Shown here: one piece after another, positions 45,001 to 56,177 of the stretch
Layout: every line of letters begins with the position of its first letter
How positions within the stretch are numbered: the first letter of the stretch is position 1
Source of the DNA: Halichondria panicea
Lineage: Eukaryota; Porifera; Demospongiae; Suberitida; Halichondriidae
Reading direction: 5' to 3'
DNA: 64,000 nt
NCBI RefSeq assembly: GCF_963675165.1
Contig: NC_087383.1
Span: 620,001-684,000 of the forward strand
Made by a program: the position numbers and the translations under genes
The notes under the pieces: generated by a model
What the model was told of the DNA's origin: nothing
The model's database searches: none
What the model saw: only the letters and a program-made list of their open reading frames with translations

Positions 45001-46674
45001 TCACCCCTTCATGACCCGGCACAGACTGACGACCGAGGCCCCACCCACTAACAGCGAAGAACAGCCTCAAACAGGAAAGGACTTAAGTGTGAGTTAGTCA
45101 ATAATTATTGTAATACTAAAATTAATTTGTAATATCAAAATATTAATATAAGTCCTAGTACACTGTAGCTATATGTAGCATGAGCTAGCTACGTACCGTA
45201 TAGCGGGTATATTTCGAGGGTATAAATGTTCATGGTTTTCGCTGATTAAGCATAACCGCGAACATTTATACCCGCAAATTTAATATTGCATGCATGCTTG
45301 CTGTAAAAAGGCTCCTATTTCGCGAATTTAAGCTCCCAACTACCAATCAAACTCCCCTACTCTCCCCTCGTGCAGGCCCCAGTGTTCCTCCTGTTCCTGG
45401 ACTGTGTATGGCAGCTCTCGAAACAGTTCCCTTCAGCATTTGAATTCTCTGAGATGTTCCTCCTCCGTTTCCACGATATGACTCTCCAGTGCTTGTACAA
45501 CAACTTCCTCTTTGACTCGCCCAAACAAAGATTGCAAGCATCCATCTACTCTCGAAAAAGTTGTTTCTTTGGCGACGAAGATGAATCCATGGATAGTACT
45601 GAGAATAACTACGAAGGCCCTATTTTGTCAGCCTGGAACAATTGGAGATCGTCGCTTAGCCAAGAGGAAAACGAAGAGTGTCTAAACCCACTCTATTATG
45701 TCTTTGGTAGTAGTGATGCTCACTATTACTACAACAGTACCAACCCCCTACAAGCTGAGCTAACTCCTCCCACGTCACTGCTCCCCGAGAGACCTGTTGA
45801 TCTAGCCACGGCTGGCAACCACGGTTTGTATAGGGACAGTCGCGACACATCCCCGGCTGATCTAGCACTAGATTCGAAAATGAGGGACTACTATCAAAGA
45901 GGACTTCTCATGCCTGAGACATCGATGTGCAATATGAATGTTTGGGGGGGTTTTTTCTTCAGGTATGTGCCGGAGCTAAGCTTGCAGCAACGAGTCACTC
46001 AAAGCACTCTTCAGAAACTCGAGAGTCGTATGGTTCGTGATGTGCGTAAGATGAAAGATGAATTGAACGAAGTGGAACTAACTGTTGGTTCATACACAAG
46101 TGATTTGACTAGCTTCATTGGAGAAGTGCTTCAGACTAGAGAGAAAGAGTTGTCGCAAGACAAAGAAATGGCGGTGGATCAAAGCCTAACTGCTCAGCCA
46201 AGACTCTCAGCTGCGATATACTCGTATGATGAACCAGACGCTAGTATCGAGATTGATAATGGAACAATGGGAGAATCTCTCAGCCAAGAACAATTGCTAG
46301 GAAATGGTGACTTGTCACAAAACTCTCTTTTGAGCAGACCCAGCCTCACTCTCTCTCTATCGCAACAAAAGACAACTATGGCAGAATTCACAGATGCTCT
46401 TTATAGTAGTCAGAGAGAGGAAGAAGGGAGGAACGTTGTTCGCTTCAAGCATCTTTCACCTCGTGCTTCATCCAGCCCCACTAGCTCCCCCGTCCCTCTG
46501 GGCCGAAGCCCTGTGATAAAGACAAGACTGAAGGTGACTAGAAGCAAGGCTAGTGATCCAATTATAGCTGCCTGGCAACACTCATCACCCAAGCAACTTT
46601 CGAAAACACCAGAAGAAAAATTTCTGTTCAAAGACTCAGACATTGTGCATTCGTTGGAATTTTCAGATGTATAG
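42044..46674 (+). CDS. MTMR10: MTMR10/11/12-type catalytically dead myotubularin
   Basis: Ten exons give 886 aa: 42044-42122, 42198-42337, 42500-42575, 42671-42807, 42967-43211, 43528-43707, 43909-44054, 44415-44564, 44880-45088, 45376-46674. The N-terminal PH-GRAM region (LLPGEIIVANAKNAQ, VGGALVCTNYRVTFIPD) precedes the phosphatase-like fold. Where active myotubularins have HCSDGWDRT this protein has ILDETGRDLSC (about residues 383-393), so the catalytic Cys and Arg are lost: a pseudophosphatase of the MTMR10/11/12 (3-PAP) group. In humans MTMR12 and its kin bind and stabilise active MTM1/MTMR2. SLVQMMIDPYFRSLSGFE-LVQKEWV and LFLDCVWQLSKQFP-AFEFSE follow MTMR10. The last exon is 1.3 kb and ends in a long Ser-rich tail. 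A truncated foldback element lies in intron 9. Confidence 0.92.
44818..44868. repeat. CTCGCCCCCCCCA short tandem repeat
   Basis: Four units of ACTCGCCCCCCCC lie just upstream of the acceptor of myotubularin exon 9 (44880) and make up most of its pyrimidine tract. Confidence 0.85.
45194..45333. mobile_element. truncated foldback element, family B
   Basis: It starts TACCGTATAGCGGGTATATTT and follows the reverse of 31760-31955 through ATTGCATGCATGC, then decays after about 140 bp. The opposite terminal repeat is missing. It lies in myotubularin intron 9, ending just before the exon 10 acceptor region. Confidence 0.82.
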
Positions 46675-46876
46675 TCATTAATACTACACCATAATTGTTA
46701 TCACATCACCCATTCGTGGTCTATTTGTGGTATATAAAAGTATTGAATCTAATTACAGCTGTAGTGTTACATGTGCATGCAGCTAGCCATGATTAGTGAC
46801 GTAGGCTGTCATGCATTTTTTGCATAATAAAAACCGTTGATGTGTGGTTTTGTAGTAGTAACAGAAAGGAGGAGAA

Positions 46877-47677
46877 ATGGCTCAACAGACTGTCAAGCGT
46901 GCTCTAAATGTGGTGGTGCTTCTGGGAACAGTGAGGGAGAACAACATGGGCTCCAGGGCGGCCAAGTTCATGGTCAACCAGCTCTCTAGCAAGGGCCACC
47001 AAGTGAAACTACTTGGTAAACTAAAGAAGGGTGTGGCTGCCTTGTAGAGAATTAGTTTGCTCATAGATAATTTCCGATCCCTTTCTGTGCTCTATTATCT
47101 ATGGTTTGCTTTCTATTCCCTTCTAGCTATGTGATTGTAAGCATCCAGTTGCTGTGTAATAATCATAACTATCGCTATCTCACTATGTTTTTATACTCTT
47201 CACACAGATCCTGAGGTGTTGGATTTGCCTCTACTCAAGAAGGCTCTGCACCACTACCAGGACCGCACACAAGCACCCCAACTGCTGCAAGACACGAACC
47301 AAATCCTCGCTGATGCTGATGCTTTTGTGTTTGTATGTGCAGAGTACAATCACTGTCTACCTCCTGCCCTCACGAACATGGTGGCCCACTTCCCTGCAAC
47401 TTCATTCAAATATAGACCTGCTGGGATTGTCAGTTACTCTATGGGACCATTTGGAGGGCAGAGAGCTGCAATGCAAGCCCGATGTTTGCTTGGAGAAATC
47501 GGATGCGTTAGCCCATCGTTTCTGTTTGCAATTCCGACCATCCAGACACAACTGAGCGAGACAGGGGAGGCAGTAAACGATCGGATGACGTCTAATGCCG
47601 ACAAGCTCATCACTGAACTTGAATGGTACGGCACAGCTATAGTGAACCACAAGGAAGCAGTGGGGCGACCAAGTTAG
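46877..47677 (+). CDS. NADPH-dependent FMN reductase-like flavoprotein
   Basis: Two exons (46877-47015, 47208-47677) give 202 aa. The flavodoxin-like fold is visible: a first strand VVVLLGTVRENNMGSRAAKF with the phosphate-binding loop for FMN, the mid-domain loop FVCAEYNHCLPPALTNMVAHF (the PEYN-P-LKN motif of the family), and VSYSMGPFGGQRAAMQ (the GG-R block that stacks on the isoalloxazine ring). Proteins of this type reduce FMN, quinones or azo compounds with NAD(P)H in the cytosol. There is no signal peptide. Length is typical (180-210 aa). The family is common in bacteria and patchy in animals, but this copy has an intron and host-like neighbours, so it is a resident gene. The physiological substrate is unknown. 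Confidence 0.87.
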
Positions 47678-47972
47678 CTAGATAGGGACACATTATTTAT
47701 GTAAGATGTTGATGTTTGGCTGGACAGAACTATAGTCTTAGAAAACTTAGTGCTAGTGTTGTTTTATTCAGTATACATGTACCAGTACCAGATATGAGAA
47801 TCGGATATATAGTAGATATAATTATGTAGCTCACATTAAATTTTACTTCCGTTGCTGCTATAAAAGTTGAAAATGTGGGGGTGGGTGCGGGGCAAGGTAC
47901 AAGCTCTGCGGTTTGTTTGGGAGATCCCCTCTCTAGATAACGTATTAATTAAGTCTATGAAGAATCAGAGAA

Positions 47973-49331
47973 ATGGACCCAATTGCCTTGTCAATGGAAC
48001 CAGAGGACGCTCTACCCGTCAAACCAACCAAGAAGATGTCAGTAGACTCAGGAGTGGGTCCTGGAGTGATTGACACAGCCCTTGAGGCCGGGGAAGATGG
48101 TGTGGATGGCTTTACAACCAGAGAAGCTAAACTGCTGCAAATGTACTACAGCAAGCTGCTAATAGCTATGGAGCCAGAAATACTCGACCTCAGTGCTGAA
48201 CTATTCTCAAATCAGAAGATCACACGTGAAACAAAGTATAAAGTAATCAATTGTCCCTACACACCCTCTAGAGACAAATGTGCGATTGTTCTCAAAGACA
48301 TTGAAAGCAGTGTCTTACTAGAGCCACAGTTCATGTCTGATTTACTCTCATTTTTCGATTTGGAGGGTCCAGATATTCTAAAGCAGCTTTCTAAAGAAAT
48401 GCGATCTAAACTTGAGTCAATGCCACCTACACCCTTACATTTAATGAGTGAACCGCTTCTAAGACCAAGAGGAAAGATTTGCTTCAAACCTTCCGCTAGT
48501 ACCCCTGTTGGCTTTTCCCCTGGGCTAAGCTCTATGTGTGAGCATTGTGAGTTTCAAAACAAAGCCTTTTTAACCATGTTCGAGAAATTTTGCCAAGACT
48601 CCCTCAAAGCAAGTCTCAATTTGACTGAAACTGAAGAACCAAATGATAACAATCACAGTTTAGGTGACGAGTTGCTAACAGAAACAGACACACCACCCAC
48701 CAGCCATGGCACTCTACAAGCAAGTCTGGACTCTGAGTTAATGAAAGCATCCACCACTCCCTCCGATAGCTCTGGGCCAAGATCTTTAGAGTCTACTCTT
48801 TTCAAGCCCGCACCACCAAGTATAGAGCGACAATGCTCCTACGACAGTGTGGGAGGGAGTGACGAGTATTTTGCCAAGCTAACCAATGATTTCATAGAAA
48901 AAATCAAGCTTTTTCACCACAAGCAGAAGCAAAGCAAAAAGAGAGCTCTTAGTGAAAAGAAAGTTATCAGCGAAACACTCGAGCGAACTGAAGAAGAATT
49001 CAAAAAGATGTCAATGGAAAGAAGTGTAACCGAACAAGAACTGTTTGATGCTCAAGAAGAAATTTCTGTTCTTAAAAAGTCGTTGGAAGATGCTCAAGCT
49101 CGCCAAACAGAGCTAGTAAAAGAAGTGCTTCAATGCAAGCAGCAGCTACGGAACGAGAAATGTGTGAACGGAAGTAGTATGGACTGTAAACACTTTGCAA
49201 GATGCTCGTCACTCGAAAGGGATAACGTTTCCCTCAAGAGGCAAGTAAAGAATCTCGAAGATTATAGTGCTGAGTACAAAGCCAAGATAGAAGGCCTGGA
49301 CATACAAATAGCAGTGCTTCTAGGAAAATAG
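47973..49331 (+). CDS. CARD-like death-fold plus coiled-coil protein
   Basis: A single exon encodes 452 aa. Residues about 48-140 look like a six-helix death fold of CARD type: REAKLLQMYYSKLLIAM, EILDLSAELFSN, KITRETKYKVIN, SRDKCAIVLKDIESSV, FMSDLLSFFDLEG, DILKQLSKEM. The RDK-xxxxLKDI and FxxLLxFFxxEG spacing is that of CARD helices 4-6. A low-complexity middle (about 160-290, CEHCEF near 188, Ser/Thr-rich) leads to a strong coiled coil at about 310-450 (LFDAQEEISVLKKSLEDAQARQTELVKEV). CARD plus coiled coil is the plan of CARD9/10/11/14 adaptors, which seed BCL10 filaments and NF-kB signalling. I see no MAGUK part. Orthology to CARD9 is not shown; the domain call comes from pattern alone. It converges on the MAP9-like gene. 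Confidence 0.7.
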   Translation: MDPIALSMEPEDALPVKPTKKMSVDSGVGPGVIDTALEAGEDGVDGFTTREAKLLQMYYSKLLIAMEPEILDLSAELFSNQKITRETKYKVINCPYTPSRDKCAIVLKDIESSVLLEPQFMSDLLSFFDLEGPDILKQLSKEMRSKLESMPPTPLHLMSEPLLRPRGKICFKPSASTPVGFSPGLSSMCEHCEFQNKAFLTMFEKFCQDSLKASLNLTETEEPNDNNHSLGDELLTETDTPPTSHGTLQASLDSELMKASTTPSDSSGPRSLESTLFKPAPPSIERQCSYDSVGGSDEYFAKLTNDFIEKIKLFHHKQKQSKKRALSEKKVISETLERTEEEFKKMSMERSVTEQELFDAQEEISVLKKSLEDAQARQTELVKEVLQCKQQLRNEKCVNGSSMDCKHFARCSSLERDNVSLKRQVKNLEDYSAEYKAKIEGLDIQIAVLLGK

Positions 49332-49488
49332 ACTAAGTACTCACTGCATGCTCATGGACTCAATAGAATTTTTATCCCTCCCCCAGATAATACTTTTACA
49401 GCGTGTAATAATTATTATTATATAATTTATACACATTTCATAATGTTCTGTGTTGGCAATAACAATTTTTTTATGAAGCATGGTTAAA

Positions 49489-50997
49489 TCAATGTTGACA
49501 AGTACACCAATATTCTAAAGTTTGACAGCATACTTGAATTGTTTTTCTTTTACCAGTGATGCTACACATTGGAGCTACATCAACTGACTGTTCACTTTCG
49601 CTATCAATAAAAGAGTTCTCGGAAGTTGAGGTCGATTCAAACGATTCTGATTCGTATGATTTCACACTGGGAGATTCAGATAGTGTACTGCTGGCCCTGC
49701 TTGTCTTCTTCTTGACAGCAGCAGGGTCTTTAGGGTAGGCATGCTTCATGCCTCTAGCTGGGCACCATGCACGAGTGTGGATCTTAGGTCGCTTCTTGTA
49801 TGTGTACTGAGTTTTAGTTGTCTGTAATACGTCGTCTTTTTTAGATCTCCATGCTTCAAAGGCTTTTTTTGAGTCGTCAAGTCTTTCAGTTTTCTGCTGT
49901 CTGGATTTGCCTTCTAGAATTTGTTTTTCTTTATGTTGCTTTTTTCTATGCTCTTTCAAGTGACCGTCCTTTTTCTGTTTCCTGCAAAGTTGAAGTACAA
50001 AGTCAAACAAAATGAATGCTGTAACTATAATAATACACATGTGTGCATACATACATACATTTTAGTCGAACAATCCAAGGAATGTGAACTAACAAATCGG
50101 GTACTCTAATTGCTATGGCATACCAGGCGTTGAAAGCATGTACAGCATCGTCTGTTTTCTCAGTCATTTTTTCAATATTTTTCTTTGCCTCCTCCTCTCG
50201 CTTCTTCCGGAGTTTTCTCTGTTTCTTCACCAAGTCTCTAGTTTTCTCCTCCCTCCATTTCTCAGACACTGCCTGAGTGGCTATCATCTTCTGTCTTTTC
50301 TCCTCTTCTTCAAGCTCTTTCAGTTTAGCCATTTCTTGTTTTGTTTTTGATTTCTTTTGGAGTTCTTCTGTCTTCGATTTGTTCCATCTTTCCACGGTCT
50401 TTTTTGCACGCTCTACCTTCTCAGTCTATAAGAGAAAACAAACAGAGCAGCATCAGTTTAAGAATGGAGAAGCCATTGTACTGGGTTTACATAACAGCTC
50501 AAATTGTTTACACAAGAGCTTGTACAACAACTATATACCAGCTTTTGACAAGCTACATGCAACAACTTTGTACAACACACACATAAATCCACCTCTTTTA
50601 GTTTCTTTTTCATTTGTTCTTCGTTCACTGCCCTCTGTTTGGAACTCTGGTCCAAACTGATACTTGTCCTTTTCTGTGATAGCCAGCTAGAATAGCAAGC
50701 ATCTCGTACATCTACTGAGCTGTTGAACTTTTCCACACTAGAGCTTTTTGCGATCTTCACAGGCATTCGTAATGTCTTCCCAAGATCACTAGTTTTGTTC
50801 CCTCTCCATGCTTGCTTAGAGTTGGAGGTGTCTTTATTTGATCCTGAACGGTCCTTGGCCAGCGAGCTTTCTAGCCGTGCAACTAACTCGTGCGTTGACT
50901 CTTCTTCAGAAGAGCTTTGTGAATAAGACAGATCCTCCAGAAACTCATCAGAATATTCACTGTCAATATCACTTTCTTCTAGATCAAGCGTAGCCAT
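49489..50997 (-). CDS. MAP9: MAP9-like (ASAP) microtubule-associated coiled-coil protein
   Basis: Three exons (50593-50997, 50124-50425, 49489-49981) give 399 aa. The N-terminus is acidic with DSEYSDEFLEDLS, like the SEYSDDF start of MAP9. Three spaced AW motifs follow: DACYSSWLSQKR, AVHAFNAWKQKKDG and SKKAFEAWRSKKDDVL, which is how MAP9 alternates x-AF-xW-xxKK units in a highly charged helix (residues 130-310). The C-terminus is Ser-rich and differs from vertebrate MAP9. MAP9 stabilises microtubules in spindles, and related proteins occur in cilia. The exon 1 donor (GAG|GTGGAT) is weak but keeps frame. It is shorter than human MAP9 (647 aa). CCDC181-type proteins with similar W-K-K motifs are the alternative. 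It is divergent from HEATR4-like over 126 bp. Confidence 0.65.
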
Positions 50998-51045
50998 TAA
51001 TTAATTTATACTTGTCACAAAATCAATCAAAACGGGTTTTTTGTT

Positions 51046-51071
51046 ATTGCTAAGGGCAACGCCATGGCAAC
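51046..51071. promoter_or_regulatory. X-box-like sites between MAP9-like and HEATR4-like
   Basis: Within the 126-bp divergent gap, 51046-51060 read in reverse is GTTGCCCTTAGCAAT, one mismatch from the RFX X-box consensus (last base). Directly beside it GCCATGGCAAC (51061-51071) supplies another perfect GTTGCC half-site with a poor partner. Confidence 0.4.
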
Positions 51072-51123
51072 AAGTGAATTCTTCTACTATCGATCCGATT
51101 AATTTTGCAGCTCTCATGCAAAG

Positions 51124-54100
51124 ATGATTGCTTCAGCAGAGTCTGATCTGTATGCATGTGGACGCAGAGTGCAGTACATCCCTTCCCCCTCCCTCAGTCC
51201 CAGAGCAAGTTCTTCTAGTAGCAAGAGAGGTCATGAGGTCGGTCATGAGAGACCAGGAGCTGCCACCAAGGAGCACTCTCACAGAACACCCAAGCAACTG
51301 CCACCTCTCAACAACCATCTCAAAGAGCTTGGGAAAAGTCTAGACTTCAATGATGAAGTTGTAACTGATATTAGCCCTCACCTGCTGAGCTACGCAAAGT
51401 CAAAGAAACGCGACATCAAGTGTTTATTTCGTCCGGATGATTTGGGAATCAAAACGTACTCCAGACCTCCTCGGAATGCTCCGATTGGACGCCACAATTG
51501 CCGTGGTGATATGAAACGACATCTCCCTTGTCATTTAGTTGAGTCACCCTCCAGACATACTAACAGAGGAATTGATGACAAGAATGGTGTGTTGGGGTCA
51601 AGACATTACAGTACTGATTTGAACTTGCCGACTGGTTCAGTTACGAAGACCACTAACAAAACAGGAATATACATGGCACCCTCAACCAAATCTGTCTTAT
51701 GGGAAGACGAAACTCTGGGCAAAGTTAGCAGCTACACAGCTAGGAGACTCACAGGAAAACCAAGCAATATATCCATCGAGGATTCAAGCAGATCGTTGTT
51801 ACTTAATAGGCAATCGAGATCCTCCATTGTGAAAAACGCTTCAAATTTGTCATGTTTCGATATGTACAATGATAGTGAGGGACTAGTGTCTCCACCTCCA
51901 CGAGACTATCTCACTGAGTTTCAAGATGGGGCACGTCCAGTACACCAGAAAATGGCCGATCGGACCAAGCTCGTTCTGGACAGTGGTGCAAAGTTTGATG
52001 CAGTGGTAGAGGATTCGTTTCCCTATTCTCCCACTGAGTGGTGTGGAGCCGCAGGTGAGGCAGAAAAGAAGGAGACAAAGATAGAGAACGTGCGAGGGTA
52101 CAGGAAATGGTTGGACTTTCCTCAGCCAGCTCAAGTAAGAGTCGTAGGCGCACCTCTTGTTAACATTAGAAGTTGTTTGTTAGTTAGCGGGTAGTAATAT
52201 TAGATTAACTTATAATGCACAGACGAGTGAGGATCTCCTGTGGGCGTGTCACGATGTCTCTGTCCTCCCTCCGTCCCAGTCCTCTGAGTCCACTCTCATC
52301 TCACGCAGTCAGGGTGGCAAGAATAAGGAGTTGTTTGATATCAGTGAGCTCTAGCTGTTCTTCTTACCACCAGTTACCTAGTTAGATCCTGTGAATCTAT
52401 TATAATAATTATTGCAAGCTGCATGAATGTTGCCTGTGTGCCATACTTTAATATTACTTTCCCTCCTCTCTCTCTCTCTCTCTTTAGTGCACGAGTGGCA
52501 TAAGAAGTGGCAGCTCCATCTCCAATTAAAGGACGTTGCCGACCATAACTCCATCCTGGCGGACCTACAAAATGTCTGTGAAACTACTCGTATGTTAGCA
52601 ATCACGTCGATAGCTCTACTAGCTGAACACCGAGCACTCTCTGAGATGAAACTGAGTCCCTCAAGCTCCTCCTCTTCCTCTGCTGCTGAGAAACATGAAA
52701 TGGTGGAGGCTTTGACACAACAACTGAAGGACACCACAGAGCATGTCAGAGTGCCCAGTGCAATCACCCTCTATTGTATGGACAAGCAGAATGAACAAGT
52801 ATGTTTTACAATTTTCTACAGCTAGCTAAAAAAAATAATTACAGTTTTTGCACTCGTAGAAGCTTGAATAATTTCGTTTGACAGCTATAATTATGTAGTA
52901 CCATGAGTACTTCTGGTAGTAATTCACGTTAGCTTTGCAGCAAATTTTTGTCTATACGACATGTGTATGTAGTCTATTTAGGTGACAGAATTGTTGTATT
53001 GCCTCACCCTCTGTTAGGCTGAGAAGGTTTTGCTGGCTGCTATCAGTGGAGCCAATGCTGTGGAGAGTTGGGCTAGTGTCCAGGTGCTGGCTATAGTGGG
53101 TGTGACCACACTGGCGGTGGTGGAGGTGCTCCTGCATCACCTGCAAGATCATTCAGGTCTCACTGCCAGGAGAGCATCACAACTGCTCGCCTCTCTCAGC
53201 TCTAAGACAGTTAGTGTATACCCGTATTACCCTTGGTATTAGCATATACATGTATACACTGTACATGTAGTAAGATATGTAGTTGAAGTGTGCACACAAC
53301 ATCAAGCGTACGAAACTGCTAATCTGGTGTTCATTTTCCTAGTACATACTGTACCCTCCCCTCTCTCTATGTAGCATCTTGTTCACAGCCTCATCTCTGA
53401 GAGCCTCAACTGCTCTGGCTGGTTGGAGAGACTGGCTGCCTGCCAGATGATGCCCAAGCTTTACGGAGGCATCAACAAAGTGAGTCACACACTGTACCCA
53501 CCTATCATGATCACCCCTCTACAGCTGGTGAAGTAGACATTATTGTACAGAGCTCTGTAAGGCTTAGTTGTCTATGTGTGTGTGCACTCTTGTAGGATGT
53601 ATGTCAGAAGCTGGTGTACTTGGCTTGGAATGACTGGAGTCCAGAGGTGAGGACCGGAGCTTCTCAAGCACTGGGCCTTACAGGACATGGGAAGGTGTGT
53701 GCATGTGCAAGCACTTATCTCAGTGCTTTCAGAGCTACTAAATGCAGTATTAAAACTTGCATAAGTCAGTTCTGAAAACAGCCCCATTTCAGCCCCACAC
53801 TTTTCCCAAAAAATGGAAAAGTTGAGCCCAATTTCTAATAACCATTGAGAGATAGTCCCTAGCAATACAATATCAGCTCAAAGTAGTTTTTTTTTGTGAG
53901 CAATCATTTGTTTATGGGTTATCTTTGAACACAGATGATTCATGATGAGGTTGGGCGGAGACTCACTGATGCCTCGGAAATCATTAGATTGGACGCATTG
54001 AAGAAGGTGTGGCTACATTAAACTAACATACTTGTGTGTACAGTGTATTCACCACCATAATTATATCGCCTACATGTATGCTATTGTTTGAGCTAATAAC

Positions 54101-55719
54101 ACTCAGTATGAGTGTAGTGTACAGCTTAGATTTCCTACCATCCTATATTTCCCACCCACCCACTCCACGGCACTATCCCCACCCACTCCACCCACTCCAC
54201 CAGCTCCACTCCCTCCACCTAATGACGGCCCAGCTACTCCCTCCATTCCTCTCTTGTTTCTCAGACACTCTCATCTCTATACGCATACAAGCCGTCAAAA
54301 TGGCCGGAGCCCTAAAACTCACCCACAACAAAGTTCGAGACACCCTCCTCTCTCTATTAACACACGACTCCAGCTGGAAAGTTAAAGTAGCCACCCTCCA
54401 GGCTATAGCCGAGTGTGGGGTGGTGGATGAAGGGCTAGTCGCGCAGTTGGTGTGGGTGATACGGTTTGAGAAGCTGGGGAATGTTCGTGCAGAGGGTTGT
54501 CGGACCATAGGCAGACTGGGGCTCAAGGAGGAGAAGGTTGTGTGTACTCTTAGGGACCTGCTCACTGTAGAGGATGACCCTGATGTTAAGAGGTCAGTTA
54601 CTATGTACACCCAGTGACCTGATGTTAAGAGGTCAGTTACTATGTACACCCAGTGACCTGGCGTTAAGAGGTCAGTTACTATGTACACCCAGTGACCTGG
54701 CGTTAAGAGGTCAGTTACTATGTACTTCCAGTGACCGTGGCGTTAAATTAGAGCCGTTATATGACATGTACCTTAATCAGTACATGTACATGCAGTGATA
54801 CAGCAGCGACTATTTTTATACACTGCTTATTGTTTTATATAATCTTACCATAATTATACTCTCTTTCACTATAACGGTTTTTATCATAAAATTAATGTAG
54901 TACACTGACCCCCCCCCTCTCCCCCCCCCTGTGTGTAGTGAGGTCACCCGGACATTAGAGCAGCTGGGTTCTCGTGAAGGGCCTGAGGACGACATGCTTG
55001 AGATGATCTGCTCTGAGGTGAAGAGGCTAGGTACCCAGGAGACTATCACTGCAGCTGTGTTGGGCTCTGATCGTAACACCATCACACATAAGGCCATACT
55101 AGGAGCCATGAGGCCAGAGTTAACCACTAGGGACAGGCTCAACTACACAGGGCCTAGGTAAGTAGTGATATACCTGTAGACAAAAGCGTAAGTGGGCAAA
55201 ATCAGGCCTGTTTTCGTCGCTAATTACGTTTGAGAGGGCCGCCTACCATCACTTGTGTTGCGTATTTAATTTAGGAAATGTTTGTACAATAATAATTATG
55301 GTGTGCATATATCAGTAATATCCCGGGCCAAAATCTTTCATTTTCTGAATCTGTTTACTCCCCCCCACACACACACACACAGAGCTTTGACACACAGACA
55401 AGACTCCAGTAGAGAATGCCACACAACTTCCAATGCTTTAACAACTGAGACCACCACACTTGATATACCACCGTCCACCCTCCGTTCACCCAGCGTCCAA
55501 TCAGATTCCTCGACTCGCTCACTCAGAGTTGGCCATACTGACACTGGCAACCCTGCAGTGAGATGCAATGCAATGGACATTGTGGCTGCTAGCACCAAAG
55601 AGAAGCTGCCTGATATCCAAGCAAGAAGACACAAAAATGAGTGGAGTCCCGATAGAGAAGGTATTGATGGACTTCTCGGAGATATTAGAACATCTTTAGA
55701 CATGGACTCCGATACTTAA
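51124..55719 (+). CDS. HEATR4: HEATR4-like HEAT-repeat protein
   Basis: Ten exons give 951 aa: 51124-52134, 52223-52343, 52488-52798, 53018-53209, 53375-53479, 53596-53694, 53935-54006, 54204-54592, 54939-55157, 55383-55719. Exon 8 could instead start at 54234, also in frame. The first 340 residues are Ser/Arg-rich and disordered. HEAT repeats then run from about 360 to 840: WHKKWQLHLQLKDVADHNSIL, AWNDWSPEVRTGASQALGLTG, VRRRLTDASEIIRLDALKK-like, SIRIQAVKMAGALKL, WKVKVATLQAIAECG, NVRAEGCRTIGRLGL, DPDVKRSEVTRTLEQLG. The mix of a long basic N-terminus and a HEAT C-terminal half fits HEATR4, a little-studied animal protein found with ciliary and testis genes. The tail is disordered. The exon 8 donor is multiplied by a minisatellite. 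The HEAT call is secure, the symbol less so. Confidence 0.75.
54553..54742. repeat. 39-bp minisatellite carrying a splice donor
   Basis: The unit has 39 bp and contains GTTAAGAGGTCAGTTACTAT, then GTACACCCAGTGACC. It occurs four times starting near 54580, with a degenerate fifth. The first unit holds the true end of HEATR4-like exon 8 (AAGAG|GTCAGT at 54592). The next three repeat that donor exactly at 39-bp spacing. Confidence 0.92.
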
Positions 55720-56177
55720 CATTATTCCATTTGCTTGTGTGTTGTATTGTATGTGCTTTTTCAATATCTGAAGTTTTGCTATTCCTTCAATTTCATCCGA
55801 ATAACAGTGTTTGTAGGAAGTATGCATGCAAGATCTGCATTTTTTTTTATGAATGTACATGTATGTAGCTCTATACAGTAACATAAGTATACATGTATAT
55901 ACGCATAACACCTTAATTCTACCATTAAAATTAAAATTGAGCAAAATAATATTGATTTTTCAACAAACAAATTAATTATATATATGATTGTTAGAACAAA
56001 GAACAAACTGATTTCGCATTGTCCATTTAATTCACAGGCACAAAAATTAACGTGAAAGCTGATCTAACAGGAAATTATTATTGTATGTGCACTCAAAAAT
56101 AACAGAGCTACTGACATATTGCTACAACGACGACGACAACGTACATAGTCACATTGATATCTACATTCTTGTGTAGT

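Noticed and set aside
46877-47677. FMN reductase as a recent bacterial transfer
   Set aside because: It has a phase-1 intron with normal splice sites and no base-composition break with its neighbours; transfer, if any, is old.
54173-54688. 171-codon open frame on the minus strand
   Set aside because: Antisense to HEATR4-like exon 8 and its minisatellite; the repeated VYIVTDLLTSGHW peptide only reflects the 39-bp units.
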